This document shows, piece after piece, positions 10,578 to 21,197 of a stretch of DNA of 64,000 nucleotides. The stretch comes from Canna indica (lineage: Eukaryota; Streptophyta; Magnoliopsida; Zingiberales; Cannaceae): the NCBI GenBank assembly GCA_034359265.1, contig CP136892.1, forward strand, positions 7,674,501 to 7,738,500, written 5' to 3'. Position 1 is the stretch's first letter, and each line of letters begins with the position of its first letter. Under the pieces are notes generated by a model that saw only the letters and a list, made by a program, of their open reading frames with translations, searched no databases and was not told where the DNA came from. The position numbers were made by a program, and so were the translations under genes.

Positions 10578-10874
10578 CAATTTGACCGATCGTGCACACC
10601 GCCTTGGTTCGCCTAGTGTTGTGGTCTTGTGGAACCCGTTCTCCTTGAGCTCCGCCTCGGTGACGGTGTCGGCGTCGATGGCCACGGATCCACCATCGGA
10701 AGGGAGGATGCTGAGGTCAGGAGGAGGAGCGAATGAGGCAGAGACACGGAGGCCAAGGGAGCGGCAGCGATTGGGAAGGGAGGGAAGGGGGGAGAGGGGA
10801 GGTGCGAGGGTGGAGAGCTTGGGAAGAGTGGGTGAGGTGGCAGGAGGCGAGAGGAAGTGGAGGGTTTGCACCAT
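10578..10874 (-). pseudogene. first-exon relic of a plastid pyruvate kinase (alpha type)
   Basis: From ATG at 10874 the minus strand encodes a Ser/Pro/Leu-rich, acid-poor leader like a plastid transit peptide. It continues into VTEAELKENGF, a stretch I recognise from plastidial pyruvate kinase alpha. Just after it, RTKAVCTIG is in a shifted frame at about 10605-10578, matching the conserved RTKxVCTIGP start of the kinase domain. The enzyme family makes pyruvate and ATP from phosphoenolpyruvate in the plastid. Here the frame shifts and the homology ends within about 300 bases, with nothing of the barrel domain following, so this is a broken exon fragment, left by truncation or carried by a transposon. 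Confidence 0.65.
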
Positions 10875-10879
10875 GTCGC

Positions 10880-11181
10880 TTCTCTTGGTTGTTCGTTGTT
10901 CGACAGCTAGAGCGTGGAGAAGAGGTTGGGGTTGAGGATTGAATAACTGAAGAGACTTTGGATCTGTTGATTTCTAATCCCTAGAGTCTACGAGGCGGTG
11001 AGCAGCCGATGGAAGTAGCGAAAAACAAAATCAAAACCAAAAAGGATCGCGAGAAAGTGGGATTGAAGAGTGAAAGAGTACGTCTACGAGGCGGGAAAAA
11101 GGATAGGGAGAAGGTGATGAGCAGAACGGGAGATGGAAGCAACGAAAAACAAAATATATATATATAAAAAAAATCGGTGCC
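10880..11181. other. flank of the pyruvate kinase relic
   Basis: Purine-rich DNA (many AAGAGA/GGAGA words) with two partial repeats of a CTACGAGGCGG(T/G)/GAGCAG-type segment near 10986 and 11084. It may be the old upstream region of the relic gene. No frame of interest. Confidence 0.4.
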
Positions 11182-11250
11182 CTTAACAAGCGCATGTTAT
11201 TAATCTAATCAAACAGTATTTAATTAGATTAATAACCGGCGCTTGTTAAG
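11182..11250. repeat. 28-bp inverted repeat (hairpin element)
   Basis: Arms 11182-11209 and 11223-11250 pair at 26 of 28 positions around a 13-base loop; the outer part reads CTTAACAAGCGC. It looks like a miniature foldback element or the core of one. Confidence 0.75.
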
Positions 11251-11715
11251 AGCGTTGATTATATTCTGCCCTTACTCTTTGCTTTTCCTGTAGTGTAAGG
11301 TCGGCGTGTCAAGTATGGGAGAATTAAACGTTCATATGAGCATTGTACATATCTAATATTCATATACCTACTTTGCAGATTGTGTTGTATAATTTGTTAA
11401 TAGAGGATGTGAAAAGTCCCACGTAAGAAGATTCAAGTTTTTTAGAGTGTCTTTAATTTTAACCTTCCCAGGATGTCAAGTGTTAACTTTTATATGGTTC
11501 ATAGAATGCTAAGCATTGGATCATTAGCCTAAATATTAATATATCAAAGACTAACACTTGGATACTGGGGTAAAAAAGGATTTAACATTTATTTTTTATT
11601 TTTTTATTATTCGAAATTTAAACAGACAGTTGGGTATGTTTGAATTTTAATTTTTTTAGAAAATTCATTAATTTGTTCGAATTTGAAACTTTTTAACTGT
11701 CAAACCTTTTCATAT

Positions 11716-12019
11716 CTATATAAAGGGACTTTGTCATCATTTTTCACCCTCTCTGAAAATTGGCGTTCATTTCCTTGGAGTGTTCTCGGTTTTGGGCTTT
11801 GTTGTATGTTGGGGTAAATTACTTTCGATTGGAAAGCAATATTACACTCAAGATAGTAATTCATCCTATATAAAGGGGACTTTGTAATCGTTTTTCACTC
11901 TCTCTGAAAATTAGCATTCATTTCCTTGGAATGTTCTCAGTTTTGAGTTTTTTTGTATCATGGGGTAAATTACTTTCTATTGTAAAGTAATATTACACTC
12001 AAGATAGTGATTCACGTCT
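11716..12019 (+). repeat. tandem direct repeat, two ~150-bp units
   Basis: Unit 1 (11716-11865) and unit 2 (11866-12019) share CTATATAAAGG, the AAATT-GCATTCATTTCCTTGGA region, GGGGTAAATTACTTTC and AATATTACACTCAAGATAGT in the same order with a few substitutions. Each unit contains a TATATAAAG box, so this may be a duplicated promoter-like piece of an old element. No coding content. Confidence 0.8.
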
Positions 12020-12229
12020 CAAAGTCAACTCCTCTTCGAACTCCAGATTCTAACATATTGTGAAGTCGTTCCACATCACATCATAAGCGAAAGAGTCGAG
12101 TGGTCACCATCGAGAGCTGCTCCTACTCGTTTCGACCCTTCATAAAAAAAAAGGGTTAAGGTGTGCTTAATTAAAATATAGACCAAATTATTTTAGATTA
12201 GCATATTTTGCAATCGGGTGTTAGCATAC

Positions 12230-12464
12230 TTTTAGTTTCCTAATTTACTCAGAATTTTAGTTTTAGTCTCTATAGTTTACTCAGATTTTGGTTTTAATCC
12301 TCATACTTTACTCGGATTTTTATTTTAGTCCTCATACTTTTAATGCATTTTAAACGATCATCATTTAACTTATCCACGTCATCTTTGTATAACGCCGTTT
12401 ATGCCTCAAGTGATGGCAGAGATTCAACTCCTAAATGAAAATATAGTGTGGTGACTAAAACTAA
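12230..12464 (+). mobile_element. left part of a TIR element split by the MULE
   Basis: Several degenerate copies of TAGTTTACTCAGATTTT / TTTTAGTCCTCATACTTT occur here. The same motifs appear in inverted orientation at 19629-19685, on the far side of the MULE. The simplest reading is an older inverted-repeat element into which the MULE inserted. The right part is only about 60 bases in recognisable form. Confidence 0.5.
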
Positions 12465-12473
12465 AATTTTTAA
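12465..12473 (+). repeat. left 9-bp target-site duplication of the MULE
   Basis: AATTTTTAA directly precedes the first base of the left TIR and is repeated exactly at 19620-19628. Nine bases is the usual length for Mutator superfamily insertions. Confidence 0.8.
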
Positions 12474-12731
12474 GGATTAATTAATGAATCTAGCCAAACT
12501 ATAGGAGTTTTAACAAATCTAGCAGACCTTTTAATTTGCCACAATTCTAGCCCAAACTTTTGAATTTATAATAATTATAACCCATCGTGACTTACCTGTT
12601 ACCTTTGTTGTTAGTTGTTGACGCAGCTGCACAGTCAGCTTTTCAAAAAAAAAAATTATCCTTTAGTTTTGCCACATAAGATACATTAACTTTTTAAAAC
12701 CAAAAGAAAAAAAAAATCAAACCCTAAATCC
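12474..12731 (+). repeat. left terminal inverted repeat of the MULE
   Basis: About 258 bp, inverted match to 19358-19619, including CAATTCTAGCCCAAACTTTT, TTATAACCCATCGTGACTT, TATCCTTTAGTTTTGC and AAACCCTAAATC. Divergence between the arms is modest, with a 10-12-base insertion in the right arm. Confidence 0.88.
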
Positions 12732-13427
12732 CATTGCCCGTCCCCACACCCTCGTCACAATCCCCATTCTGCCCGACAATTGCGTCCCCACACCCTTCTT
12801 TTTGTCGCCGGTGGCCGTTCTCGCCAGCAATAATAGCCCGTCTTCTGTCGCTATCGTCGGTCTTCTTTTTGTCGTCGGTGGCCGTTCTCGCCCGAGACAA
12901 TCGCCGATCCCCCGGATGCCCTAGCCTTCTCGCCCGAGACAATCGACGAGCATAGTGAAGCACTATTGAGTACGTAACTCCTATCCTTTCTCATCGTTCA
13001 TTTGTTGCCGATTTCATTTCTCGACCCCAAAAGCACTATTGTTGCCGGTATCTTTTCTCCTCTGCCGAAAGCACAATTTTTATTCGTCTGTCTACCTGTG
13101 CCCCCACACCATTTGCACTAGTTGTCTACAACGTGTAAGGTACATACAGCATATTAAACTTTGACTTTGTTGCAATCTATAAACTTATTAAAATTTTCTT
13201 AAACCTAATTAATCATTATGTGATGTTGCATTGAATAGATGGTCCTACATTCAAATTGCATTCGGAGAACCATTCTGCCTCCAGTACGAGATCGATCTTC
13301 AGCTTCATCACTGGTAAGTGTTATATGTTAGAACTAATATTGCATGTGTTTTCAATATGTTATGTGTTTTCAATAATCTAATTGCAGTTTTCAGTGAAAT
13401 ATTCTGATTGATAATGGGCTAAATTTT

Positions 13428-16400
13428 ATGCTACAGCTAAACATTAGCAGCAAAGATGAAAATATAATCAATGATGCACTTGAACAACAATCGATGCAAT
13501 TAAATGTTGGAGATGAAAATCTAATTGAAGATTCACATCAACAACAACCAATTGATGAGGTAAATGTTGCAGAAACAGAAGTAGGAAGATCTTATTTTGA
13601 TAATATCAATAGTGAGTCGTCAGAAGATGAAGACTATAATCTTGTTGGAGAAAGTGACGCTGATATTTTGTCAAGTTAATTTGAGTCATTGAGTGATGAA
13701 GAATATGTTATTTCTAGAGCTATAAAGAAGGGCAAGGGCAAAAGTCAGGTTTTGGAAAAGGATGGTGATGGACCAACTATTAAAAACTTCAGTCAACTTA
13801 TACCAATCACAGTTCAAAGCAGAACTCATGATAATATGACTGAAGAGGTGTCTCTCAGAGTTCAAGCTACAACATTGAATGATAATGTGTCTCACACTGT
13901 TGAAGCTCATAACATTGAAGCAGATGAATGGGAGAGTGAATATGATAATAGTGATGATGAAATTGTTACTCCTGTGACTAGTGACGATGAAGCTTCTCCA
14001 AACATTGGGAACGTGCGTATGAAGAAAAAAACCCACATAAAAGTACATAATCCAAATGCTAATGTGAGGGATGTCAAGTTGGAACTTGGAATAAAGTTTG
14101 AGTCGACTGCTCAATTTAAACAGGCTATACAAAACAATTCAGTTGCCAATGGATATAATATCAAATGGTACAGAACTGGTGCAAAAAAAATGGAAGCAAA
14201 GTGCGATGTTGGTTGTCCATGGAGAATTTACGCAACTTGGATGAAGAGTGAGATGACCTTGATTATTAAGACATATGTTAGTGAACACGGATGTTCAAGA
14301 CAAATGAGGAATAGACAAGCCACGGTGGAATGTTGAAGAAATGGAGAAAGATTTGCTAAGCAAATTTTATATCAGTATCCCAAGAATGAAAAGTTATAGA
14401 GCAAAGTGGGAGGCATTAAAAAGGCTTCGGGGATCGATTGAGGATCACTATGCCATGGTTGGTCCATATTTAGCACAACTTCGACATGTGAACCCCGAAA
14501 GTTTGTTTAGCATTGTGTGTGATCGAGTATATACTGGTGCACCTCCTATCTTCAAACGGTTGTATGTTGGGTTTGATGCTCTAAGGAATGGATTTCTGTT
14601 GGGATGTAGGCCAATAATTGGATTTGATGGATGTTTTTTGAAGACATTTCTTGGTGGACAGCTGCTTTCCGCAATTGGCAGAGATGGAAATGATCAAATG
14701 TTCCCAATTGCGTGGGCGGTTGTCGAAGGCGAAAACTATGATTCTTGGAGTTGGTCTTTGGGCATCTTATTTGATGATTTAGGTGTTGATCATGGGTATG
14801 GTTGGACTATTATTAGTAACCAATAAAAAGTAAGTAATATTATTTTCAGCATTCATTTCCTATTTTTAATATTATTCTCAGCATTCATTTATTTCCCTGT
14901 CTTAATGAAATTTTGAATGGTCTTGAGCATGCCATTAAACAAAGAGTACCTGCAGCCGAGCATAAGAACTGTGTGATGCATGTATATGCAAACTGGAAAA
15001 AGAAACACAATGGGCATGCTCTGAAGTCGTGCTTTTGGAAAATTGCTAGATGCACAACTCAGTCAAAATTTAACCGAACTTTGAATGAACTTGCAGCTGT
15101 TTCATAACGAGCACATCAGGACTTTACTGCCATCGGAGTACAAAAGTTTTGTCAAGCTTTTGTGGGCACAAATTATAAATGTGAGACAATCACAAATAAT
15201 TTAAGCGAGACATTCAACAGATATATTTTGAAGGCCAGAACAAAGCATGTAATTGATATGCTTGAAGATATCCGCCGTTTGTTGATGGCGAGGATGCAAG
15301 CTAAAAGGGATATGATGTTGAAAAGCACCGATGATATTTGTCCAAACATCAGGAAGAAAAAAAAACTTGAGAAGATTAAGAGGGAAACCGGATTTTGTCA
15401 TGTAACTCCTGCAGGGAATGAAGTTTGAGGTTCAACAGAAGGAAAAGTCGCATGTTGTTATCTTGTTAGACCGCACATGTTCATGTCGATATTGGGACAT
15501 AAGTGGCATATCCTGTAATCATGCCATCGCGTGCATTGTTTGGCTAAAAGAAGACCCGGATCATTATGTTGACTCTTACTACAAGAGGGTGGCTTATTTG
15601 CACATATATGAGTTCCTCTTGGAACCTATAACAGAGAAGGATACATGGCTACAAGTTGAAGGCTATCCTATTTTGCCTCCTTTTGTCAAAAGGATGCCTG
15701 GCAAACACAAGAAAAAAGGGAGGAGAGAGTTGCATGAAGAGGACAGTACTTCGAGGTTATCAAAAAGAGGCATTGTTATAACATGTCGCTTATGCAAACA
15801 AGATGAACATAATAGAAGAAGTTGTCCATTTAGGGCACAAGCATCTTCATCACATACTACTACTGAGACTGAGGTTGTTTTCCTATGATTATCCTATTTT
15901 TCATTACTATTATATTGAATTATTAACAAATCCAATTACTAGGCTCATATGAACCAACCATCATCATCTCGAGGAATAGGTAGAAGTACTAGGATAAGGA
16001 GTACCAGGGGAGCAAGTCTCAAGCAATATAGCAGTAAGTTATCTATCTATTTATGTCATTATGTTTATAAAAATCTATTAAGTCATTACTAATTCATGGT
16101 TGTTTACTAGGCCGTTTGTAGGGAAAGAGCAATGGCATCACAAGGATTTGGAGTTTTCGTAGGTGAAGAGACAGGAAACACCTATTTTAGAGTAAGCTAT
16201 CTAATATCTTTTATACTTCAAGTCATAAGTTATTAGATAGCTTACTAATATCATTATGTATGTTAGATGCATGGATCGAGTCTATCAATATGCTCATCTC
16301 GTGGTGAATGGAATGACTCAATTATTCGTGAACGTGATACGAGGGTTCAAACATCACGCATTGTCCAAGAAAGTCAACCTGATTTGCACCCATTTATTGG

Positions 16401-16460
16401 TTCCCAAACATCACCAATGGTTCAAGAAAGTCAAGCATCACCAAATAACCCATGATTGTT
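13428..16460 (+). pseudogene. MURA-type transposase of the MULE, broken
   Basis: An acidic N-terminal part (13428-13990) leads to a MuDR DNA-binding region (14040-14330: LELGIKFESTAQFKQAI, then a WCYS-like CDVGCPWRIYA). The DDE core comes next (14341-15107): first Asp in IIGFDGCFLK, and Glu in VEGENYDSW. The SWIM finger CSCRYWDISGISCNHAIACI lies at 15479-15540, and a CCHC-like knuckle with Gly replaced by Asp at about 15787-15830. Breaks: in-frame TAA at 13677, frameshift near 14335, stop TAA at 14824, stop near 15105 and a frameshift at about 15420. The second catalytic Asp reads Asn (AAC at 14818-14820), two codons before that stop. A C-terminal exon (about 16130-16455) may complete the gene after short introns. 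The enzyme would cut and rejoin MULE ends in the nucleus. Confidence 0.88.
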
Positions 16461-16732
16461 TTTTGGTCATTAAACACTATTGTTTTTTGTCATTAAACAC
16501 TGTTATATGACAGTGGTGTTTTTGTTTATACTCCAGATATAGTTTTTGTTTATATGACACTGTTATAGTGAATGTATGATTTCAATTTCGAATGATATGG
16601 TCTAGTTTTGTGAATGCATGATTTCAGTTTCAGATGCTATAGTGAATGGTGAATGGTTTCAGTTTCAGTGTACATACTGCTATATATGGTATGTGAATGT
16701 ATGGTTTCAGTTTCAAATGATATGGTGTAGTT

Positions 16733-17150
16733 CTGTGAATGCATGGTTTCAATTTTAGTTTTATACTACTGTTGTTTGTAGTTTCAGTTTGCAGTTTCAA
16801 GTTTCGGTTTACTGCTGTTGTTATGGTGTATACTGTTGTTGTTTGCAGTTTTAATTTACAGTTTCAAGTTTTAGTTTACTGTTGTTGTTATGGTGTATAC
16901 TGTTGTTGTTTGCAGTTTCAGCCAGCAGTATGGTGAATTGGTAATTACTTGTTTCTTTCTATATTTGAGAAATGGTTGAGTCAAACATTCTTGCAGATAC
17001 ATAATCCATCAGCTCCTGTATTTACATTCTCATGTGCCTTGTGTCATAAGAACATAGATAGTGGCCAGTTTACAGTTTCAAGTTTCAGTTTACTGTTATT
17101 GTTATGGTGTATATTGTTGTTGTTTGCAGTATCAGCCAACAGTTGTCCTG
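16733..17150 (+). repeat. degenerate ~65-bp direct repeats in the MULE
   Basis: Three copies of a unit with GTTTCAAGTTT, GTTTACTG, TGTTGTTATGGTGTATA and TGTTGTTGTTTGCAGT occur at about 16795-16860, 16860-16925 and 17075-17140. Shorter GTGAATG-ATG-TTTCAGTTTC repeats precede them (16570-16760). The region lies downstream of the transposase and holds no conserved frame. Confidence 0.7.
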
Positions 17151-17179
17151 GATGGAGGAGAAAAGTATTTGTATGAACA

Positions 17180-18150
17180 TTAAAGAAAAGCATGAGCACA
17201 AAAAGTTGAGGTCATTTAGATGGAAACACTAGAACCATTACCTGAGTCCTGTCATTGAAGACCTTGTTGAAATCTGTTGGAGATAATTTTGGAACTGAAG
17301 ACAAAGCATTTGAAAGGAGCCCACCAATATTGTTATCTGGGGCAGCTCATCCTTCTTAGTAAATCAAAGAAGATTTAGGTCCTGCAACAAATAAGAAAAA
17401 GTAAAAGGCTGCACTAAGATTCTTATCACAACATCATCAGCATATTTTTGTACTCTTTGCATATACATTGTGAAATAGTTGATTCACATTCAATAAATGT
17501 ACTCTTTGCACATGAATCGGAATTTTTCAATTTAAAAACCATCGAATTTCATCAAATTCCAATAACAATATCCCCATTGAGAAGAAAGAATTGACTATGC
17601 AGTTACACAAATAAAAAAAGACCCTATTAATAAACAAGACTTCAATGGATCTTACACCTTCCATGACAAAGTTTTATCTTAAAACAAAATAATTTTCTAT
17701 ACTATATGGCTATGAATGGTGAATGTTATACTTTTGTTGTTTAAGCCAGCAGCATGTATGGAGCAAATTTCAATATAGTGTTTTAAAACCTATTTCAATA
17801 TACTACAAAATTCAAGTAGCATGATGCAAATTTTAATATACTACAAAATTCAAGTAGCATGATGCAAATTTCAACAAACAACTTGTTTTAATATAATGTT
17901 TTAACAACATACAGTAAACAACATACTATTTTAATATTAAGCCAAATCTGTTTCAAACACAGTAACACATACTGTTTCACTGAGTTTAACTATTTCAATT
18001 AAAGGGTACAATAAACAACATACTTTGTACATACTTAAACAACATACACTTTTTCAAACATTGTACTACTTACAAAATACTAGGGTTATTTCATTACATG
18101 AGAAAAACACAAGTATACATGCAAATTGCAATCCAAGCACAAAATAATAG
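17180..18150. other. MULE interior between the two genes
   Basis: AT-rich filler with short local repeats, such as the AAATTCAAGTAGCATGATGC pair near 17810-17865. No conserved protein is seen; the minus-strand GRF gene ends at 18157. Confidence 0.55.
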
Positions 18151-18156
18151 CCAAAT

Positions 18157-18642
18157 CTAGGTCTTCATCATCTGATTTTGTCTTTTCATTACTCTATATT
18201 TGGCTTCAAGCTTCTTGTTCTCCTTTTCCAATTTTGCCATTTTGTTGGCAAAAACATCATTCTTTCGTTGAAGTAGTATGATGTTCAGTTTCAAATTGTC
18301 CTTATCGGTGGTCAGATTTTGCAAAACTTCTTTTGTGCGTCCATAATATGCAGGATCATACCAAATAAAAAAATCGCAATCGTTACCATCCTATGCAAGA
18401 GGGATAAATAGTTAGATGTCATTACAAAATTATATTATTTAGAAATGAATAAAAATAAAATTATATTATTTAGAAGTCGTTACCGTTTTGTTGTTCCAAT
18501 GTATGCATCTCTAGAATCTTCTCCCAGGATTTTTCTTAGTATTTGATGTTAACAAGCATGTCATGATCTCATGACGACAAAATGGAGGAGACATGGACGA
18601 CGTTATCGATACATCATTTATCTCAGTTGTTATTGATGCCAT
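18157..18642 (-). pseudogene. GRF zinc-finger gene carried by the MULE, one nonsense codon
   Basis: Two exons on the minus strand, 18642-18484 and 18390-18157, joined across a 93-base GT-AG intron, give 130 codons. The N-terminal half has the plant GRF-type zinc-finger signature: Cys/His pair CRHE, then KKNPGRRF, then RC, then DCDFFIWYDP. The C-terminal half (KLEKENKKLEAKYRVMKRQ) is a coiled coil. GRF fingers bind nucleic acid, and small GRF-plus-coiled-coil proteins are common in plants. The codon right after PGRRF is TAG where the family has an aromatic residue (Trp or Tyr), so the frame is broken there. The stop at 18157 fits the end of the coiled coil. Its place inside the TIRs shows that it moves with the MULE. 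Confidence 0.72.
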
Positions 18643-19357
18643 TGTCTATTATCAAAATCATCAAGAGTAAGATATTTATGACTCTAATAAACTAAAATTT
18701 ACAACAGTTATATATCGATAACATTTACTACCAAAATTTTATCGATACTATCAAAATTTACGACAGTCTCATGACTACTTGTCTTGCTGAAATTTACTGT
18801 TCATAAACTAAAATTTACTGATCATAAACTAGAATTGATGTCATCAGTTATATATCGATACTTCATTTATCTCAGTTTGCATAAACTACTTACCCTGCTG
18901 AAATTTATTGTTTAATAATTCCTAAATCATCATGTAAAACTATTCAAACTGTAATAGCATCGATACTTAAAACTGTAAAATTATAAAACTATTCATCCCT
19001 AAATCAACTACTACATATTCATCCCTAAATCAACTACTGCTTTTAAACCCAAACTATATGCAGATAATAAAGGGCAACAGAAGAACCAGATGAAGACTGC
19101 TTAATCAACTACTGAAATTTACCTGATGAACATTGTGAGAAGGGCAACAAAAGAATGAGAACGACCATCGACGACCGGTGAGAAGGGCGACAAAAGATTG
19201 GCTTGCGAGAACGGCCACCAGCGACTGGTGAGAAGGGCACAAAAGAACACCTTGCGAGAACGGCCACCGACGGCGAACGAGATCGTTGATGCGCCCTCCT
19301 GTTGGGTAGAATAGCGACTTTGACGAAGAATGGGGTCGGCGCACTCTTGTCGGGTAG

Positions 19358-19619
19358 ATTTAGGGTTTTGATATATTTTTTTGGTTTTAAAAAGTTAATG
19401 TATCTGATGTGACCACATGAGCAAAACTAAAGGATAAAAAAAAAATTGAAAAGCTAACTGTGCAACCACGTTAGCAACTAACGACAAAGGTGACAGGTAA
19501 GTCACGACGGGTTATAATTATTGTAAATTCAAAAGTTTGAGCTAGAATTGTGACAAATTAAAATATGGACTAGATTTGTTAAAATCTCTATAGTTTGAAC
19601 TAGATTCATTAATTAATCT
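19358..19619 (-). repeat. right terminal inverted repeat of the MULE
   Basis: Inverted match to 12474-12731 as described for the left arm; it ends at AGATTAATTAATGAATC on the minus strand, directly against the target-site duplication. Confidence 0.88.
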
Positions 19620-19628
19620 AATTTTTAA
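19620..19628 (+). repeat. right 9-bp target-site duplication of the MULE
   Basis: AATTTTTAA, an exact copy of 12465-12473. Confidence 0.8.
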
Positions 19629-19685
19629 AGTACGAGGACTAAAATCAAAATTCGAGTAAACTATTAGGACTAAAAAATATGATTT
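19629..19685 (-). mobile_element. right part of the TIR element split by the MULE
   Basis: On the minus strand this reads TTTAGTCCTAATAGTTTACTCGAATTTT and then TTTTAGTCCTCGTACTTT, matching the plus-strand motifs at 12260-12350. It is the inverted partner of the sequence left of the MULE. Confidence 0.45.
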
Positions 19686-21153
19686 TAAAGCATTTTTAAA
19701 AAAAATTGTATTTCACTTTGTGTCAATCAAATATGTTTTTGATATTTCAAGAAAGTTTATCAGAGAATTTTATTTATAAGAAATGTAACTTTATGCCAGA
19801 ATTATGCTTCACACGTGAATAAAAAAATACCTTATATTAATCATTTTTCCTTATTCTACCAAGGGTTTCACCAATATTAGCATTGATTGACTTTACAATA
19901 TTTTATTTTCTTTATTTTTTTTGCAAACTATGTTAATATTGTCTAAAAAGTTATTTTTGGTTTTGGAACATGCAGTTCACGTAATATCATAATAAAAATT
20001 ACGGTATGGCATGAGATTAAATATAAATTGAATTTAAAATTTGAGAGATTAAATTATAATTAGTCTATTGATGGTTGAAATATACTAGGAATGAAATAGT
20101 TATTCCTTGTATATTTTGATTATCTTGTTTACTTAATTTCTAAGAGCAACAAATAGTTATAACTATTACTTACTTATTCATTACCTATTCGGGTTATATT
20201 TTATAAATTTGCCTATTATAATTAATTATTTTTTAAAAAATACGAAATATATAAATAATTTCAAGTAATTTTAATTTTATTATGTTAGAGTAATATCATA
20301 TTCAATTTAAAATTTTTAATTAATTAATTAATTTAAAAAATTAATTAATATTTTATTTTAAAATTTGACTATAATATTTATATTTCTGTTATTATAAATC
20401 ATAGCAAAATATAGTATTTAATATTTTTTATCATTTTAAAATAAATTATAATATTATCAGAAAGACAAGTGAGATATCATAATATTATTAGAGTAAAATA
20501 TCATGTGTGAATAAATTATAAAATAGTGTAGAGATATATTTATATTATAAGGTCTTTTTTGTTATTTTGTTCCTATTATTTATTTATTTTTTATGCTAAT
20601 CAAATAATAAAATAGCTATTTATAGTCTATTCTTACTGTCAACCAAATAAGGGAATGACTATTTTATTCATCATTTATTTATATTCTCTATTCTTATTCA
20701 TTGTTTGTTTTATTCTTTATTTATTTCAACAATCATAAAATATAATAAATAATATTTTAATTATTTTAATTAATAACAATATAATAAAATATGCATTTAT
20801 ATAAAATAATTTATTAATTTAAAATAAAAAATATATTATTTATTATATTTTCATAAAAATAATTAAATATTTATAAAATAGTAATTAAACTAATATTTAA
20901 TGATAATAACTATTATTATCTACTTAAGATATATAATTATTAAAATTAATTTAATAATTTGATTTTTATATTCTTACGTAATATTATAAATATTAAAAAA
21001 TATCCATGAGAATAATATTTTTTTAGTTGAGATAAATAACAATAAATCTCACGAAATAGTATTCGTTATCTATTCCTTATCAACAAGTTACAATCAAATA
21101 AAAGAATAAATAGATCATAAAAAATAATATTTTATTTATTATCTATTTCATTC
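19686..21153. other. very AT-rich spacer
   Basis: About 1.5 kb, largely A/T with many ATTTAATT-type words. Motifs such as CAACCAAATAA and CTATTCATTCAACCAAACA suggest worn-out MITEs, with TTATTCATTATTTAT-like arms in both orientations near 20100-20700 and 21050-21150. No gene is visible. Confidence 0.5.
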
Positions 21154-21169
21154 AACCAAACACCTAGTT
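21154..21169 (+). repeat. left target-site duplication of the full-length LINE
   Basis: AACCAAACACCTAGTT is repeated exactly at 27518-27533. The poly-T run at 21168-21176 that begins at its inner edge is the LINE's A tail on the other strand. Confidence 0.9.
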
Positions 21170-21197
21170 TTTTTTTATCAAAAGGAACTAAAATTTA

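Larger units (their letters stand above)
12474..19619 (+). mobile_element. 7.1-kb Mutator-like element (MULE) with TIRs and TSDs
   Basis: Both ends carry long inverted repeats of about 260 bp (12474-12731 and 19358-19619), starting GGATTAATTAATGAATC and AGATTAATTAATGAATC. Exact 9-bp duplications flank it at 12465-12473 and 19620-19628. Inside is a MURA-type transposase gene on the plus strand and a small GRF zinc-finger gene on the minus strand. Subterminal regions (12734-12950 and 19130-19300, inverted) hold short repeats around GGTGGCCGTTCTCGC. The transposase is broken, so the copy could move only with help from another element. Confidence 0.9.

Noticed and set aside
10582..10942. Plus-strand frames of 69-117 codons opposite the pyruvate kinase relic
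   Set aside because: Mirror of the GC-rich minus-strand exon; composition fits an antisense shadow.
13686..14132. 148-codon minus-strand frame opposite the MULE transposase
   Set aside because: Lies wholly opposite the conserved transposase coding strand; no features of its own.
20180..21150. A possible gene in the AT-rich stretch left of the LINE
   Set aside because: Extremely AT-rich with stops in every frame; at most decayed MITEs.
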